This document shows positions 33,883-43,952 of a stretch of DNA of 64,000 nt, piece after piece. The stretch lies in assembly GCF_000697965.2 (NCBI RefSeq), contig NZ_CP015880.1, forward strand, positions 1,178,001 through 1,242,000, given 5' to 3'. Numbering within the stretch: position 1 is the first letter of the stretch; every line of letters begins with the position of its first letter. This DNA is from Ensifer adhaerens (GTDB lineage Bacteria > Pseudomonadota > Alphaproteobacteria > Rhizobiales > Rhizobiaceae). Position numbers and translations under genes: made by a program. The notes beneath the pieces are model-generated. The model had not been told where the DNA came from, did not search any database, and saw only the letters and a program-made list of their open reading frames with translations.

Positions 33883-34842
33883 TCAGCGAACGAGCACTTC
33901 CTGCATGCGGCGAATTTCAACCAGCCTCGCTTTTGCCTCGTGGTAGCCGCGATCGATTGCTTCGCCCGCGCGATGGAATTCCGAAAGACCGATGTCGTTG
34001 AGTTTCGGGTGCAGCGCCAGGTCCGGCGGGTCGCCGGCAAGCCGGGCGCGGGAAATCCGGTCCTGGATGATGTTGAAGGCCTGGACCATGACGCTGGTCA
34101 TGCCGAGGCGCGACTGGTGCGGCGCTTCCTTGGCGGGCGCATCCAGGGATTCAGCGCCGGCGCTGTGTTTGACGACGGCCGAGCGGCCATAGAGATCGTA
34201 GTTGAGGTTCACCGCGACGACGAGTTGCTGCTCATGGGCGCGGCACACCGAAACCGGAACCGGATTGACGAGCGCGCCATCGATCAGCAAGCGTCCATTC
34301 GCCTTGATCGGCTCGAAGATGCCGGGCAGGGCGTAGGAGGCCCGGATCGCGGTGATCAGCGATCCCTTTTCAAGCCACACCTCGTGGCCGCTGTGAACTT
34401 CCGTTGCAACGGCAATGAACGGCCTGTCGAGGCCTTCGATGCTGAGGCCTTCCAGATGCTCCTGCATGCGCTTGGTGAGCCGCAGGCCGCCGAAAAGGCC
34501 GCCGCCGCCGATGGCGAAATCGAGCAGGCCGGCGATCCGGCGTACGGTGAGGGAGCGGGCGAAGGCTTCGAGTTCGTCGAGCTTGCCGGCAAGATAGCAG
34601 CCACCGACGAGCGCGCCGATCGAGGTGCCGGCGATCATGCCGACTTCGATGCCTTCTTCGTCGAGCGCGCGCAGCACGCCGATATGGGCCCAGCCGCGCG
34701 CGGCACCGCCGCCAAGCGCGATTGCGATCTTCGGTTTTTGCGGAGGTGGCGCCGGTTCAGGTGGCGTTGTCGAAATCGATGTTCCGTCCGGTCCGGACAG
34801 ATCCGTAATCTGATTGTTACGCGTAAACGTCCAATTCAACAT
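33883..34842 (-). CDS. Patatin-like phospholipase/esterase (RssA type)
   Basis: Protein of 319 residues with the patatin fold. The oxyanion loop is ALGGGAARGWAHIGVLRAL, the nucleophile motif is AGTSIGALVGG, and the catalytic Asp lies in LIDGALVNPVP. This layout matches the RssA/YchK subgroup of bacterial patatins. No signal peptide, so likely cytoplasmic or membrane-peripheral lipid hydrolase. The frame begins close after a 400 bp non-coding stretch. Substrate unknown. Confidence 0.92.
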   Translation of the reverse strand: MLNWTFTRNNQITDLSGPDGTSISTTPPEPAPPPQKPKIAIALGGGAARGWAHIGVLRALDEEGIEVGMIAGTSIGALVGGCYLAGKLDELEAFARSLTVRRIAGLLDFAIGGGGLFGGLRLTKRMQEHLEGLSIEGLDRPFIAVATEVHSGHEVWLEKGSLITAIRASYALPGIFEPIKANGRLLIDGALVNPVPVSVCRAHEQQLVVAVNLNYDLYGRSAVVKHSAGAESLDAPAKEAPHQSRLGMTSVMVQAFNIIQDRISRARLAGDPPDLALHPKLNDIGLSEFHRAGEAIDRGYHEAKARLVEIRRMQEVLVR

Positions 34843-35240
34843 CCGGCACCTCCAACACCGCCGAATACTCCGCAGCGCGACACGTCGATGAGAATGCGCG
34901 AAGGTCGCTGTGGCAATTCATCGCTGACTAAACTTCCAGGGGTCGGGATTGATCCTGGAGAGAGGCAATTTCATGCGCGCGTCCTGGGGAGGCTCCGCCA
35001 AGCCGGCGCCGGTGCTGGCCTTGTCCGCTTCATTGCTGAAAGACTGGCACCTTTGTCTAAGGTATATCACCGATCCCACCGACGATTGCGGCACGACCGA
35101 TAAACATTGGATACAGTTTGCAATACAGTTTGGAACGAGATCGTTCCGATTGCGCCGCATCCCTGCTTAAGGATTAGGCGCCCGGTTGGTTTCCAAAATA
35201 TAAATATAGCATGCACCCGCGCCAAAAAGATGCGCGATGC
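34843..35240. other. Intergenic region between the patatin gene and hisI
   Basis: 398 bp. A possible ORF at 34973-35170 has a ribosome-binding-like GAGAGAGG but no recognisable family and unusual composition, so it is not called. A short tandem repeat of ATACAGTTTG lies near 35110-35135. The right end, near hisI, is AT-rich. No terminator with a T-run was found for hisI. Confidence 0.5.
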
Positions 35241-35693
35241 TTAATTTTTATCATAGATCTCGGCGGGGTCGAAATGCCTGTGGTCGTCGGTGATTTTGAC
35301 CGAGGCCTTGCCGTCTTCGGTGCCGACGGTGCGGTAGAAACAGGAGCGGCGGCCGGTATGGCAGGTCGCGTCGTGGCCGGCGACGGAAACCTTCAGCCAG
35401 ATCGCATCCTGGTCGCAATCGGTGCGGATTTCCTTGACCGCCTGCAGGTTCCCGGAGCTTTCGCCCTTCTTCCAGAGGCTCTTGCGCGAGCGGCTGTAGT
35501 AGTGGGCCACGCCGGTCTCGATCGTCAGGGCCAGGGCCTCCGCGTTCATGTGGGCGACCATCAGCAACTCGCCGTCCCTGACGTCGGTGACGACGGCGGT
35601 GATCAGCCCCTTTTCATCAAAACGGGGAGTGAAGGCCGGACCGGTTTCCAGTTCGGCCTTGTCTGAGGAGGGAGCGTCGAAGGTGAGCGTCAT
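35241..35693 (-). CDS. hisI: Phosphoribosyl-AMP cyclohydrolase
   Basis: Monofunctional HisI of 150 residues, third step of histidine synthesis, opening the adenine ring of PR-AMP. Visible motifs are [18 protein letters not shown], metal-binding DCDQD and the Cys-rich [13 protein letters not shown]. The lack of a HisE domain is usual in alphaproteobacteria. It starts 24 bases after the folE stop on the same strand, with a hairpin in the gap. Cytoplasmic, homodimeric by family. Confidence 0.97.
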   Translation of the reverse strand: MTLTFDAPSSDKAELETGPAFTPRFDEKGLITAVVTDVRDGELLMVAHMNAEALALTIETGVAHYYSRSRKSLWKKGESSGNLQAVKEIRTDCDQDAIWLKVSVAGHDATCHTGRRSCFYRTVGTEDGKASVKITDDHRHFDPAEIYDKN

Positions 35694-35696
35694 GGA

Positions 35697-35717
35697 AAGG
35701 CTCCGTCTGTCGGAGCC

Positions 35718-35719
<2 letters not shown>
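35697..35719 (-). terminator. Hairpin between folE and hisI
   Basis: On the minus strand AAGGCTCCG-ACAGA-CGGAGCCTT followed by T residues. The stem begins within the last bases of the folE stop codon and ends just before the hisI start, so it may reduce readthrough into hisI or protect the folE message. Confidence 0.6.
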
Positions 35720-36335
<616 letters not shown>

Positions 36336-36675
36336 AATGGCCTCTTTTAGCAATACGGGATTGCTTGACGTTTTATCTTTCGGACAACTCGCCACTGGCC
36401 ATTCGCCTAACCCTGCAGGCTTGGGTTCCGTTGGCGGGCTCCGGGGCTTTCCGGTCCTGGCTTAGCAGTGCACTGGACCTTCCGGCACGGTTTCCCAAAC
36501 AACAGGCGACATTGTTCCTCTTGCGGAACTGTCGCCCCAACACGACATAGCATATAGTATGGTGCCATAGAGATGAAAGAGGCGGAGCGTGTCGCGTCGT
36601 GCTTTTTTCCCGTCTACCGGAGAAAATCATGCGTCGATCACTCAAAACCGCGAAAAATCAGTCGGATCGCGTCAA
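36336..36675. other. Divergent intergenic region between folE and the NifU/IscU-like gene
   Basis: 340 bp holding the promoters of two divergent genes. The segment near 36540-36565 (GCATATAGTATGG) looks like a -10 region for the plus-strand gene. No riboswitch consensus was recognised. An open frame from 36589 is treated as non-coding upstream of the 36676 start. Confidence 0.45.
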
Positions 36676-37122
36676 ATGATGGATGACATCTACAACAGCC
36701 GAATTCTCGAATTCGCCGGCAACATTCCCCGTATCGGGACGCTCGGCGATGCCGATGCGGACGCGACGGCGCATTCCAAGCTGTGCGGCTCCAAGGTGCA
36801 TATCTGGCTGAAGATGGATGGCGACGTCGTCACCGATTTTGCCCATGACGTCAAAGCCTGCGCGCTCGGCCAGGCGTCGTCCTCGATCATGGCGCGCCAT
36901 GTCGTCGGCGCCGGGGCTGAGGAGATCCGCCAGGCGCGCGAAGACATGCTGGCTATGTTGAAGGCGGACGGTGAGGGGCCTTCGGGCCGTTTCGAGGATA
37001 TGCGCTTCCTGCGTCCGGTGAAGGACTACAAGGCGCGCCACGCATCGACCATGCTAACCTTCGATGCGGTCGTCGATGCCATCGAGCAGATCGAGGCCAG
37101 GCGACTGCTCGCGGCCGTCTGA
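36676..37122 (+). CDS. NifU/IscU-like iron-sulfur scaffold-type protein with a missing cysteine
   Basis: Protein of 148 residues. The NifU_N fold is shown by RILEFAGNIPRIGTLGDADADATAHSKLCGSKVHI and the second cysteine stretch VKACALGQASSSIMARHVVG. IscU/NifU proteins normally have a third cysteine near the C-terminus, but here the equivalent stretch is KARHASTMLTFDAV with Ser. It may be an accessory protein or assemble clusters with a different ligand. The start at 36676 is chosen for family fit. yidD follows one base after the stop, so the two are coupled. Confidence 0.85.
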   Translation: MMDDIYNSRILEFAGNIPRIGTLGDADADATAHSKLCGSKVHIWLKMDGDVVTDFAHDVKACALGQASSSIMARHVVGAGAEEIRQAREDMLAMLKADGEGPSGRFEDMRFLRPVKDYKARHASTMLTFDAVVDAIEQIEARRLLAAV

Positions 37123-37123
37123 G

Positions 37124-37498
37124 ATGTGCGGCGAACCGAATTGCCGACACGCTGCACATGAAAAGGCAGCGCCAGCGGTCCGTGGCCGAAACTGGTCGGG
37201 CCCCTTTCGCAAGACCCCCGGGCGGCTCGCCGGCATGGCGCTGATCCGCGCCTATCAGCTCACGCTTTCGAGCTTTATCGGCAATTCGTGCCGACACCTG
37301 CCGACCTGTTCGGAATATGGCTATGAGGCGATTGCCCGCCACGGCTTCTGGGCCGGAGGCTGGATGACGCTGTTTCGCGTGGCGCGCTGCGGGCCGGGCG
37401 GAACGCATGGTTTCGATCCTGTGCCGGAGCGGCTTGAACCGCGCCTCGTATGGTACGCGCCGTGGCGCTTTTGGCGGCCGCGGCCGAAGATTGGATGA
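37124..37498 (+). CDS. yidD: YidD membrane protein insertion efficiency factor
   Basis: Protein of 124 residues with the YidD signature YQLTLSSFIGNSCRHLPTCSEYGYEAI, followed by GGWMTLFRVARCGPGGTHGFDPVP. YidD is a small membrane-associated protein that aids YidC-dependent insertion. It is not beside rnpA or yidC here but downstream of an iron-sulfur scaffold-like gene, as in other rhizobia. The 35-residue N-terminal extension before RAYQLTL is basic. ATG starts one base after the preceding stop; its own stop overlaps the next gene (ATGA). Confidence 0.94.
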   Translation: MCGEPNCRHAAHEKAAPAVRGRNWSGPFRKTPGRLAGMALIRAYQLTLSSFIGNSCRHLPTCSEYGYEAIARHGFWAGGWMTLFRVARCGPGGTHGFDPVPERLEPRLVWYAPWRFWRPRPKIG

Positions 37499-37923
37499 CC
37501 GCCATGCCCATGCCGATGGAGTATCGTCAGGCTTCCTTAGACTTCGAGCGCTTCCTTCTCGATGCCCGCGACTTGGCCGGGCTGCAGACGACGAACCAGG
37601 CCTATACGATGGTCCAGGCGGTACTGCAGACGTTTCGGCGCCGGCTCGAGATCGAGGATGCCATTCTGTTTGCCGACATCCTGCCGCCTGTCATCCGGGC
37701 GATCTTCGTTGCCGAGTGGGACCTTGAAGAGCCGCGGCTCCCGTTTTCGGGTCGCATCGCCATGACCCGCGAGGTACAGGCGCTGCGCCCGGATCACAAT
37801 ATTTCCCCGGACGGCGCCATTGCAGACGTCGCTGGCGCCTTGCGTCGCAACATCGACGAGGCGAAACTCGACCGGGTGCTCGCGCGGCTGCCGGCGGGCG
37901 CTGCGGATTTCTGGCGCGCCTGA
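37495..37923 (+). CDS. DUF2267 family protein
   Basis: Soluble protein of 142 residues. The segment MEYRQASLDFERFLLDARDLAGLQTTNQAYTMVQAVLQTFRRRL and ADILPPVIRAIFVAEWDLEEP are typical of DUF2267, a helical family of unknown function related to uncharacterised ferritin-like or PRC-partner proteins. The ATG overlaps the yidD stop. Three further in-frame ATGs follow closely, so the exact start is uncertain. No signal peptide. Confidence 0.88.
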   Translation: MTAMPMPMEYRQASLDFERFLLDARDLAGLQTTNQAYTMVQAVLQTFRRRLEIEDAILFADILPPVIRAIFVAEWDLEEPRLPFSGRIAMTREVQALRPDHNISPDGAIADVAGALRRNIDEAKLDRVLARLPAGAADFWRA

Positions 37924-37934
37924 CAAGGGGAATG

Positions 37935-38474
37935 ATGAACAGCTACGTCGCCTTGCTTTACAGCATCGTTCTCGGGCCCGGCCGCCGGGTCGTCATGGCT
38001 GACCTCAAGAAGATGGCTGAAGGGCTCGGCTATCAAGCGCCGCGGACGTTGGTCGCAACGGGCAATCTGGTGTTTCAGACCGGACAAACGTCCACTCGGG
38101 ACCTCGAAATGCCGCTTGAGAAGGCCTTTGCCGAGACGTTTGGCCGGCACGTCGACATTCTTGTCCGGTCGGGCGCCGATTGGCAGACGCTTGCCGCAGC
38201 CAATCCCTTCCATGAGGAGGGCGAGGCGGACGCGACGCAGGTTCATGTCCGGGTGATGCGCGAACCTTTGACGGAAGCGGCGCTCCAAGGGCTTCGGCGC
38301 TACTGCACCGCCGGCGAGCGACTGGCGATCGTCGATGGCGATCTCTGGGTGCATTTCCCGGGCAAGGCGAGCGAATCGAAGCTGCTCGGCGCCATGACCA
38401 CCAAGCGGCTGGGCATCGGGACGTTCCGCAACTGGAACACCGTGAAGGGGCTTTGCGAGATGCTGCGCAGCTAG
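37935..38474 (+). CDS. DUF1697 family protein
   Basis: Soluble protein of 179 residues. MNSYVALLYSIVLGPGRRVVMADLKKMAEGLGYQAPRTLVATGNLVF shows the DUF1697 fold (two ferredoxin-like repeats), and FHEEGEADATQVHVRVM and WVHFPGKASESKLLGAMTTKRLGIGTFRNWNTV the second half. The family is common and has no established function. Preferred ATG is 37935 because GGGG lies too close to 37932. It follows the DUF2267 gene by about ten bases and belongs to the same unit. Confidence 0.9.
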   Translation: MNSYVALLYSIVLGPGRRVVMADLKKMAEGLGYQAPRTLVATGNLVFQTGQTSTRDLEMPLEKAFAETFGRHVDILVRSGADWQTLAAANPFHEEGEADATQVHVRVMREPLTEAALQGLRRYCTAGERLAIVDGDLWVHFPGKASESKLLGAMTTKRLGIGTFRNWNTVKGLCEMLRS

Positions 38475-38694
38475 CGTCCGCCGCAGCCTTTGCCTTTACT
38501 CACTTTCGAAAACCCTTTATCAGGCTACGGCGTATTTCCGCGGGTCGTCCTTCGGCTCGGGGAAAAACACGCAGCAAAAGCACTACAGCGATCTCTGCGC
38601 GTCTGACGGATGCGACGCTGTATCGTCAATTCACCGGCCTTGCCGGTCAACCATACCACCCGCATTCGTTGGCGGGACTGGATAGGAGATCACT

Positions 38695-40677
38695 ATGTCG
38701 AATCCTGTTTCCCTTACATTTCCTGATGGCTCGGTGCGCGAATATCCCTTCGGCACGACCGGCCGCGACGTGGCAGAATCGATTTCGAAGTCGCTCGCCA
38801 AGAAGGCGGTTGCGATCGCGCTCGACGACGAGCTGCGCGATCTGTCCGATCCGGTGACTAATGGTCGCCTGGAAATCGTCGTTCGTGACGACAAGCGCTC
38901 GCTCGAACTGATCCGCCACGATGCCGCGCACGTGATGGCGGAGGCCGTTCAGGAACTGTGGCCAGGAACGCAGGTGACCATCGGCCCGGTCATCGACAAC
39001 GGCTTCTATTACGACTTTGCCCGCAACGAGCCCTTCACGCCCGACGACCTGCCGCTCATTGAAAAGCGGATGAAGGAGATCATCGCCCGCAACAAGCCTT
39101 TCACCAAGGAAGTCTGGTCGCGCGATAAGGCCCGCCAGGTTTTTGCCGAAAAGGGCGAGGCCTACAAGGTCGAACTCGTCGACGCGATCCCCGAAGGGCA
39201 GGATCTCAAGATCTACTATCAGGGCGACTGGTTCGATCTTTGCCGCGGCCCGCACATGGCCTCGACCGGCCAGATCGGCACCGCCTTCAAGCTGATGAAG
39301 GTGGCCGGCGCCTATTGGCGCGGCGACAGCAACAACGCGATGCTGACCCGCATTTACGGCACCGCCTGGCACACCCAGGAAGAGCTCGACCAGTACCTGC
39401 ACGTGCTCGCTGAAGCCGAAAAGCGCGACCACCGTCGCCTCGGCCGCGAAATGGACCTGTTCCATTTCCAGGAAGAAGGCCCGGGCGTCGTCTTTTGGCA
39501 TGGCAAGGGCTGGCGCATGTTCCAGACGCTGGTTGCCTACATGCGTCGCCGGCTCGCCAACACCTATCAGGAAGTCAACGCGCCGCAGGTGCTCGACAAG
39601 TCGCTCTGGGAAACCTCGGGTCACTGGGGCTGGTACCGGGACAACATGTTCAAGGTGACCGTTGCCGGTGACGAGACCGACGACGAGCGCATCTTTGCGC
39701 TGAAGCCGATGAACTGCCCGGGCCATATCCAGATCTTCAAGCATGGCCTGAAGTCCTATCGCGAACTGCCGGTGCGCCTCGCCGAGTTCGGCAACGTTCA
39801 TCGCTACGAGCCGTCGGGCGCGCTCCACGGGCTGATGCGCGTGCGCGGCTTCACCCAGGACGACGCGCATGTCTTCTGCACCGACGAGCAGATGGCGGAA
39901 GAATGCCTGCGCATCAACGACCTCATCCTCTCGGTCTACGAGGACTTCGGCTTCAAGGAAGTCGTGGTCAAGCTCTCCACCCGTCCGGACAAACGCGTCG
40001 GTTCCGATGAGCTATGGGATCGCGCCGAAAGCGTGATGACGGACGTCTTGAAGACGATCGAGGCGCAGTCGGAAGGCCGAATCAAGACCGGCATTCTGCC
40101 GGGCGAGGGCGCCTTCTACGGTCCGAAGTTCGAGTACACCCTGAAGGACGCGATCGGTCGCGAATGGCAGTGCGGCACGACCCAGGTCGACTTCAACCTG
40201 CCGGAGCGTTTCGGTGCCTTCTACATCGACAAGGAATCCGAAAAGCGCCAGCCGGTGATGATCCACCGCGCGATCTGCGGCTCGATGGAACGCTTCCTCG
40301 GCATCCTGATCGAGAACTTCGCCGGCCACATGCCGCTCTGGGTTTCGCCGCTGCAGGTCGTCGTCGCGACGATCACTTCGGAAGCCGACGACTACGGTCG
40401 CGAGGTTGCCGAACTCCTGCGTGATGCAGGGCTGACTGTAGAGACCGACTTCCGCAACGAGAAGATCAACTACAAGGTCCGCGAACATTCGGTCACGAAG
40501 GTTCCGGTCATCGTGGTCTGCGGCAAGCGCGAAGCCGAAGAGCGCTCGGTCAACATCCGCCGTCTGGGCTCGCAGGCCCAGACCGCCATGTCGCTCGACG
40601 AGGCGATTGCATCGCTTGCGCTCGAAGCCATGGCGCCGGATCTCAAGCGCAAGGCAGAAAAGAAAGCTCGGGGTTGA
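38695..40677 (+). CDS. thrS: Threonyl-tRNA synthetase
   Basis: Enzyme of 660 residues that charges tRNA-Thr. An N-terminal TGS domain (1-65) is followed by the editing domain with [12 protein letters not shown] and the Cys/His of [10 protein letters not shown], then the class II catalytic core with [30 protein letters not shown] and motif 3 [20 protein letters not shown], and an anticodon-binding domain from about 560. All catalytic motifs are present. AGGAG is nine bases upstream of the ATG. Monocistronic as far as seen. Confidence 0.98.
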   Translation: MSNPVSLTFPDGSVREYPFGTTGRDVAESISKSLAKKAVAIALDDELRDLSDPVTNGRLEIVVRDDKRSLELIRHDAAHVMAEAVQELWPGTQVTIGPVIDNGFYYDFARNEPFTPDDLPLIEKRMKEIIARNKPFTKEVWSRDKARQVFAEKGEAYKVELVDAIPEGQDLKIYYQGDWFDLCRGPHMASTGQIGTAFKLMKVAGAYWRGDSNNAMLTRIYGTAWHTQEELDQYLHVLAEAEKRDHRRLGREMDLFHFQEEGPGVVFWHGKGWRMFQTLVAYMRRRLANTYQEVNAPQVLDKSLWETSGHWGWYRDNMFKVTVAGDETDDERIFALKPMNCPGHIQIFKHGLKSYRELPVRLAEFGNVHRYEPSGALHGLMRVRGFTQDDAHVFCTDEQMAEECLRINDLILSVYEDFGFKEVVVKLSTRPDKRVGSDELWDRAESVMTDVLKTIEAQSEGRIKTGILPGEGAFYGPKFEYTLKDAIGREWQCGTTQVDFNLPERFGAFYIDKESEKRQPVMIHRAICGSMERFLGILIENFAGHMPLWVSPLQVVVATITSEADDYGREVAELLRDAGLTVETDFRNEKINYKVREHSVTKVPVIVVCGKREAEERSVNIRRLGSQAQTAMSLDEAIASLALEAMAPDLKRKAEKKARG

Positions 40678-40687
40678 GACCCCGAGC
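40666..40687 (+). terminator. Hairpin at the end of thrS
   Basis: GCTCGGGG-TTGAGA-CCCCGAGC, overlapping the thrS stop codon, followed by ACTTGCTTTG. The T-run is weak, so termination may be partial. Confidence 0.5.
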
Positions 40688-40756
40688 ACTTGCTTTGTCA
40701 GCAAACTGTCATATTAGCGGAATATCCGGATAAGATCGTATCCATCGGAGATTTCC

Positions 40757-41596
40757 GTGCAGTTCAAAGAGCTGTCCTACGCCAATGAGAACGACCGGCG
40801 CCTGAAGCGCTGGTTCATTCGCTCCATGGAAGGCCTGTCGGGCCGCAACCGCTATGCCAAGCTTTATACGCGCTGGCGGTCCGACATCGTCGGCAAGAGC
40901 GAGCGCGTCTTCGGGGAGATGTTGCAGCTCATCGATGTGACGCTGCAGACAAAAGGCGAGTGGCCGCCGCGGAACCTGCCCGATACGCCGATCGTCATCA
41001 TCGCCAATCATCCTTTCGGCATCGGCGACGGCATCGCCGTGCTGGCGCTTGCCGAACAGCTCGGCCGTCCCTTCCGCGTCCTCATCAACAACGAACTGCT
41101 GAAGGTGCCGGAAATGGCGCCTTACTCGCTGCCGGTATCGTTCGAAGAGACGAAGGAGGCGCTGGCCGTCAACATGGCGACACGCCATGAAGCGCTGCGA
41201 CTGCTGAAGGAAGGCGTGACCATCGTCATCTTCCCGGCCGGCGGCGTGGCGACCGCGCCGAAGGGTTTTGGTCGGGCCGAGGACCTGCCGTGGAAGATCT
41301 TTCCGGCAAAGCTCATTCAGGCGGCGCGGGCGAGCGTGATCCCGATCTACTTCGAAGGGCAGAACGGCCCGTTCTTCCACCTGGCGAGCAAGATTTCACT
41401 GACGCTGAGACTGTCGCTCTTGATCCGCGAATTCCGGCGTCTGTCCGGAACGACGATCGCGGCGCGCATCGGCGGCGTGCTCACGCCCGAGGATCTCTGT
41501 GCCTGTGGCGATCGCAAGGACCTTTTGGCGCGCATCTATGAAGCGGTCTTTTCCATGGCGCCGCCGCGTCGGCGGTTCATGCGACGGGCAGGCTGA
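40757..41596 (+). CDS. 1-acyl-sn-glycerol-3-phosphate acyltransferase-like (PlsC) protein
   Basis: Protein of 279 residues. The acyltransferase motif is NHPFGIGDGIAVLALAEQLG with the catalytic His, and the second motif is VTIVIFPAGGVATAPKG (FPAGG in place of the common FPEG). No transmembrane helix is obvious, and the N-terminal 40 residues are charged. It probably acylates a lyso-phospholipid or ornithine-lipid-like substrate at the membrane. Follows thrS by 80 bp. Converges with the secreted-protein gene downstream. Confidence 0.88.
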   Translation: MQFKELSYANENDRRLKRWFIRSMEGLSGRNRYAKLYTRWRSDIVGKSERVFGEMLQLIDVTLQTKGEWPPRNLPDTPIVIIANHPFGIGDGIAVLALAEQLGRPFRVLINNELLKVPEMAPYSLPVSFEETKEALAVNMATRHEALRLLKEGVTIVIFPAGGVATAPKGFGRAEDLPWKIFPAKLIQAARASVIPIYFEGQNGPFFHLASKISLTLRLSLLIREFRRLSGTTIAARIGGVLTPEDLCACGDRKDLLARIYEAVFSMAPPRRRFMRRAG

Positions 41597-41629
41597 CGTT
41601 AGGTCAACTGCGTTCCGTTACGTCGAAGC

Positions 41630-42643
41630 TCAGTCCTGTGCTTCCGACACAACGCTCGCATTGGTGTTCGCATTGTTGCCGCCGCTGCTGAGCAGCACTT
41701 CCACGTCCATATTGACGCCGGCCTTCACGGTGAAGTCGCGCTCGTAGATCTTGTCCTTGTAGCGCGCCACGGCGGAATAGCTGCCTTCGAGCAGGACCTG
41801 CGTCGGGAAGGCGCCGTTGGCTTCGCTCACCGTATCGCCGGCGGAGGTGAGGATCGTCCAGGCGGTGTTGGCGATCGCTTCGCCGCCCGGTTCCGAAACC
41901 AGCTTGAGCGTGAGCTTGGCGGCGCGGTGCTGCATGGTTGCTTCGGTCAGCTTGCCCGCTTCGACCTGGATGTCTGCCGCGGTCGAGGCGTTGGTCGTGC
42001 CGCCATAGCTGGAGGTCACGTGATAGGTTCCGGCACCCAGCCGGACCACCGTGTTCGGCTTGACGTCCTCGACAATGAGCGCCCGTTCGCCGTCGCTCTT
42101 GGTGTCGGCGGAATAGACGTCGAAGCTGAGTTCGGCCGGTGGGATGCGCACGTCGCTGCCGGAGACCGCATTGAGCTTCATGCCGCCGGCATCGAGCACC
42201 AGCACCTGCTTGTCGAGCGCGCCTTGCTCCGGCACGCGGACCTTGCGCGTGGCCGAGGCGCGTCCAAAGGAGACATTGACGAAATATTCGCCCGGTACCA
42301 GATTGAACGCTGTCGAGCCGCCTTCCGACGTTGCGAGAAGCGGCAGCTTGCCGTCGCTTCCGGGGATCGGGCTGAACACACGCCAGGTGAGCCCAGCTTC
42401 GACCGGTCCGCCTTTTTCGGTCAGCAGCGCCTCGAGCTTGATATCCTTCAGCGTGCCGTCCGCCAGCGGATCCGATGTCATCGGGCTGAAGCCCGTCAGC
42501 TTCGGCATCTTGCGCGGGCCGGCGATCGAGGGGAAACTTTCAAACGCCTGGGTCGCATCCTCTGCGAACACATTTCCCGTAGCGGTGCCGGCGACAAGGA
42601 TCGCAAGACCGGTCTGAAGGAAAATACGAGAGCGTGCACGCAT
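41630..42643 (-). CDS. Secreted protein of unknown function with beta-sandwich repeats
   Basis: Protein of 337 residues with a signal peptide (MRARSRIFLQTGLAILVAGTATGNVFAE). The mature part shows recurring segments of the type LVPGEYFVNVSFGRASATRKVRV, LGAGTYHVTSSYGGTTNASTAADIQV and LLEGSYSAVARYKDKIYERDFTV, three or four carboxypeptidase-regulatory-like beta-sandwich repeats of about 90 residues. The C-terminus (SSGGNNANTNASVV) is low complexity. It is probably periplasmic or outer-surface-associated; the binding partner is unknown. The ATG at 42697 is less likely because the signal starts at 42643. Confidence 0.82.
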   Translation of the reverse strand: MRARSRIFLQTGLAILVAGTATGNVFAEDATQAFESFPSIAGPRKMPKLTGFSPMTSDPLADGTLKDIKLEALLTEKGGPVEAGLTWRVFSPIPGSDGKLPLLATSEGGSTAFNLVPGEYFVNVSFGRASATRKVRVPEQGALDKQVLVLDAGGMKLNAVSGSDVRIPPAELSFDVYSADTKSDGERALIVEDVKPNTVVRLGAGTYHVTSSYGGTTNASTAADIQVEAGKLTEATMQHRAAKLTLKLVSEPGGEAIANTAWTILTSAGDTVSEANGAFPTQVLLEGSYSAVARYKDKIYERDFTVKAGVNMDVEVLLSSGGNNANTNASVVSEAQD

Positions 42644-42743
42644 GAGAACAGTTGACTTCCTGACTGAGTGACTCCACTTGGGACGCCGGTATGGCATTTT
42701 CGTGGCTGCCTGTGGGGCGGCAAATTAGTGGAATTCATCTGAC

Positions 42744-43328
42744 ATGAAAACCGAAATTAAGCTCGTCGACTACCTGACGTCCCGTCGCTCCATCCCCGCT
42801 TTCCAGATGGGAGGTCCCGGTCCCGGCAAGGCCGAGGTCGAGGAAATGCTGAAGCTTGCTTCGCGCGTGCCGGACCACGGCAAACTCGCGCCCTGGCGCT
42901 TCATCGTCTATCGCGGCGAGGAGAGGGTACGCATCAGCGCCAAGCTGAAGGCAATGGCGCTTGAGCTGAAGCCGGATCTGTCGGAAGAGATGATCAAGGT
43001 GGAGGAAACTCGCCTGTCGCGTGCGCCTGTGGTCGTCGCCGTCGTCAGCACCGCCGCGCCGCATTTCAAGATCCCGGAATGGGAACAGGTCATGTCCGCT
43101 GGTGCCGTCTGCCTCAACCTGCTGATGGCCGCCAACGCCCTCGGTTACGCATCCAACTGGCTGACCGAGTGGTATGCTTTCGACGAGCGCGCCTATCCGC
43201 TGCTGGGCGTGAAGCCGGGCGAGAAAATTGCTGGCTTCATCCATATCGGTACCGCCATGGTGCCACCGACGGAGCGGCCGCGGCCGGAGCTGGCCGAGAT
43301 CGTCACCTGGGTTGGCGAGGAAGCCTGA
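42744..43328 (+). CDS. Nitroreductase family flavoprotein (YdjA-like)
   Basis: FMN-dependent reductase of 194 residues. The N-terminal [33 protein letters not shown] and the [32 protein letters not shown] stretches match nitroreductases, and [15 protein letters not shown] gives the FMN-binding region. The natural substrate is not predictable. Its stop overlaps the next start (TGATG), so it is coupled to a second flavin enzyme. Divergent from the secreted-protein gene. Confidence 0.9.
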   Translation: MKTEIKLVDYLTSRRSIPAFQMGGPGPGKAEVEEMLKLASRVPDHGKLAPWRFIVYRGEERVRISAKLKAMALELKPDLSEEMIKVEETRLSRAPVVVAVVSTAAPHFKIPEWEQVMSAGAVCLNLLMAANALGYASNWLTEWYAFDERAYPLLGVKPGEKIAGFIHIGTAMVPPTERPRPELAEIVTWVGEEA

Positions 43329-43930
43329 TGTTTTACGATACGACCTCGAACAGTCACGGTCTGCCGCATGATCCTTTCAAGGCGATTGTTTCGCCGCGGC
43401 CGATCGGTTGGATTGGCACGCGGTCGGCCGAGGGCGCGCTGAACCTCGCGCCCTATTCCTTCTTCAATGCCATCAGCGACCGGCCGAAGCTCGTGATGTT
43501 TTCATCGAGCGGCTATAAGGATTCGGTTCGCAACATCGAGGCAACCGGCGAGTTCACGGCGAGCTTCGCCAGCCGTGACCTGGCGGCCGCCATCAACAAG
43601 ACGTCGATCCCGGCGCCGCATGGCGAGAGCGAATTCGAGATCGCCGGATTGACGCCGGTCGACGGCGCGCTGGTTGGGGCGCCGTTCGTCGGTGAAGCCT
43701 ATGCCGCGCTCGAATGCCGGATGACCGAGATGTTCCAGCCCAAGGATCTGGATGGTGCATTGTCCGACAACTACGTCGTCATCGGCCAGGTCGTCGGCAT
43801 CCACATTCGCGAAGATGCGATCCGCGATGGCCGTTTCGACATGGCGACGGTCAAGCCGCTCGCCCGCCTCGGCTACATGGACTATTGCGACGGCGGCGAC
43901 GTCTTCCAGATGACCCGCCCGACGCGCTGA
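43328..43930 (+). CDS. Flavin reductase-like FMN-binding protein
   Basis: Protein of 200 residues with the flavin reductase/FMN-binding split-barrel fold: HDPFKAIVSPRPIGWIGTRSAEGALNLAPYSFFNAISDRPKLVMFSS, then GQVVGIHIREDAIRDGRFD and ARLGYMDYC near the end. Such proteins reduce free FMN or bind it in two-component systems. The start shares one base with the nitroreductase stop, so both are made together; whether they form one reaction is inference. Confidence 0.9.
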   Translation: MFYDTTSNSHGLPHDPFKAIVSPRPIGWIGTRSAEGALNLAPYSFFNAISDRPKLVMFSSSGYKDSVRNIEATGEFTASFASRDLAAAINKTSIPAPHGESEFEIAGLTPVDGALVGAPFVGEAYAALECRMTEMFQPKDLDGALSDNYVVIGQVVGIHIREDAIRDGRFDMATVKPLARLGYMDYCDGGDVFQMTRPTR

Positions 43931-43952
43931 CGGTTACCGCGCCGGCTCGGCG

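Noticed and set aside
34973..35170. ORF of 65 codons with GAGAGAGG before its ATG
   Set aside because: No family similarity, unusual composition and only a moderate ribosome binding site; left as non-coding until conservation is shown.
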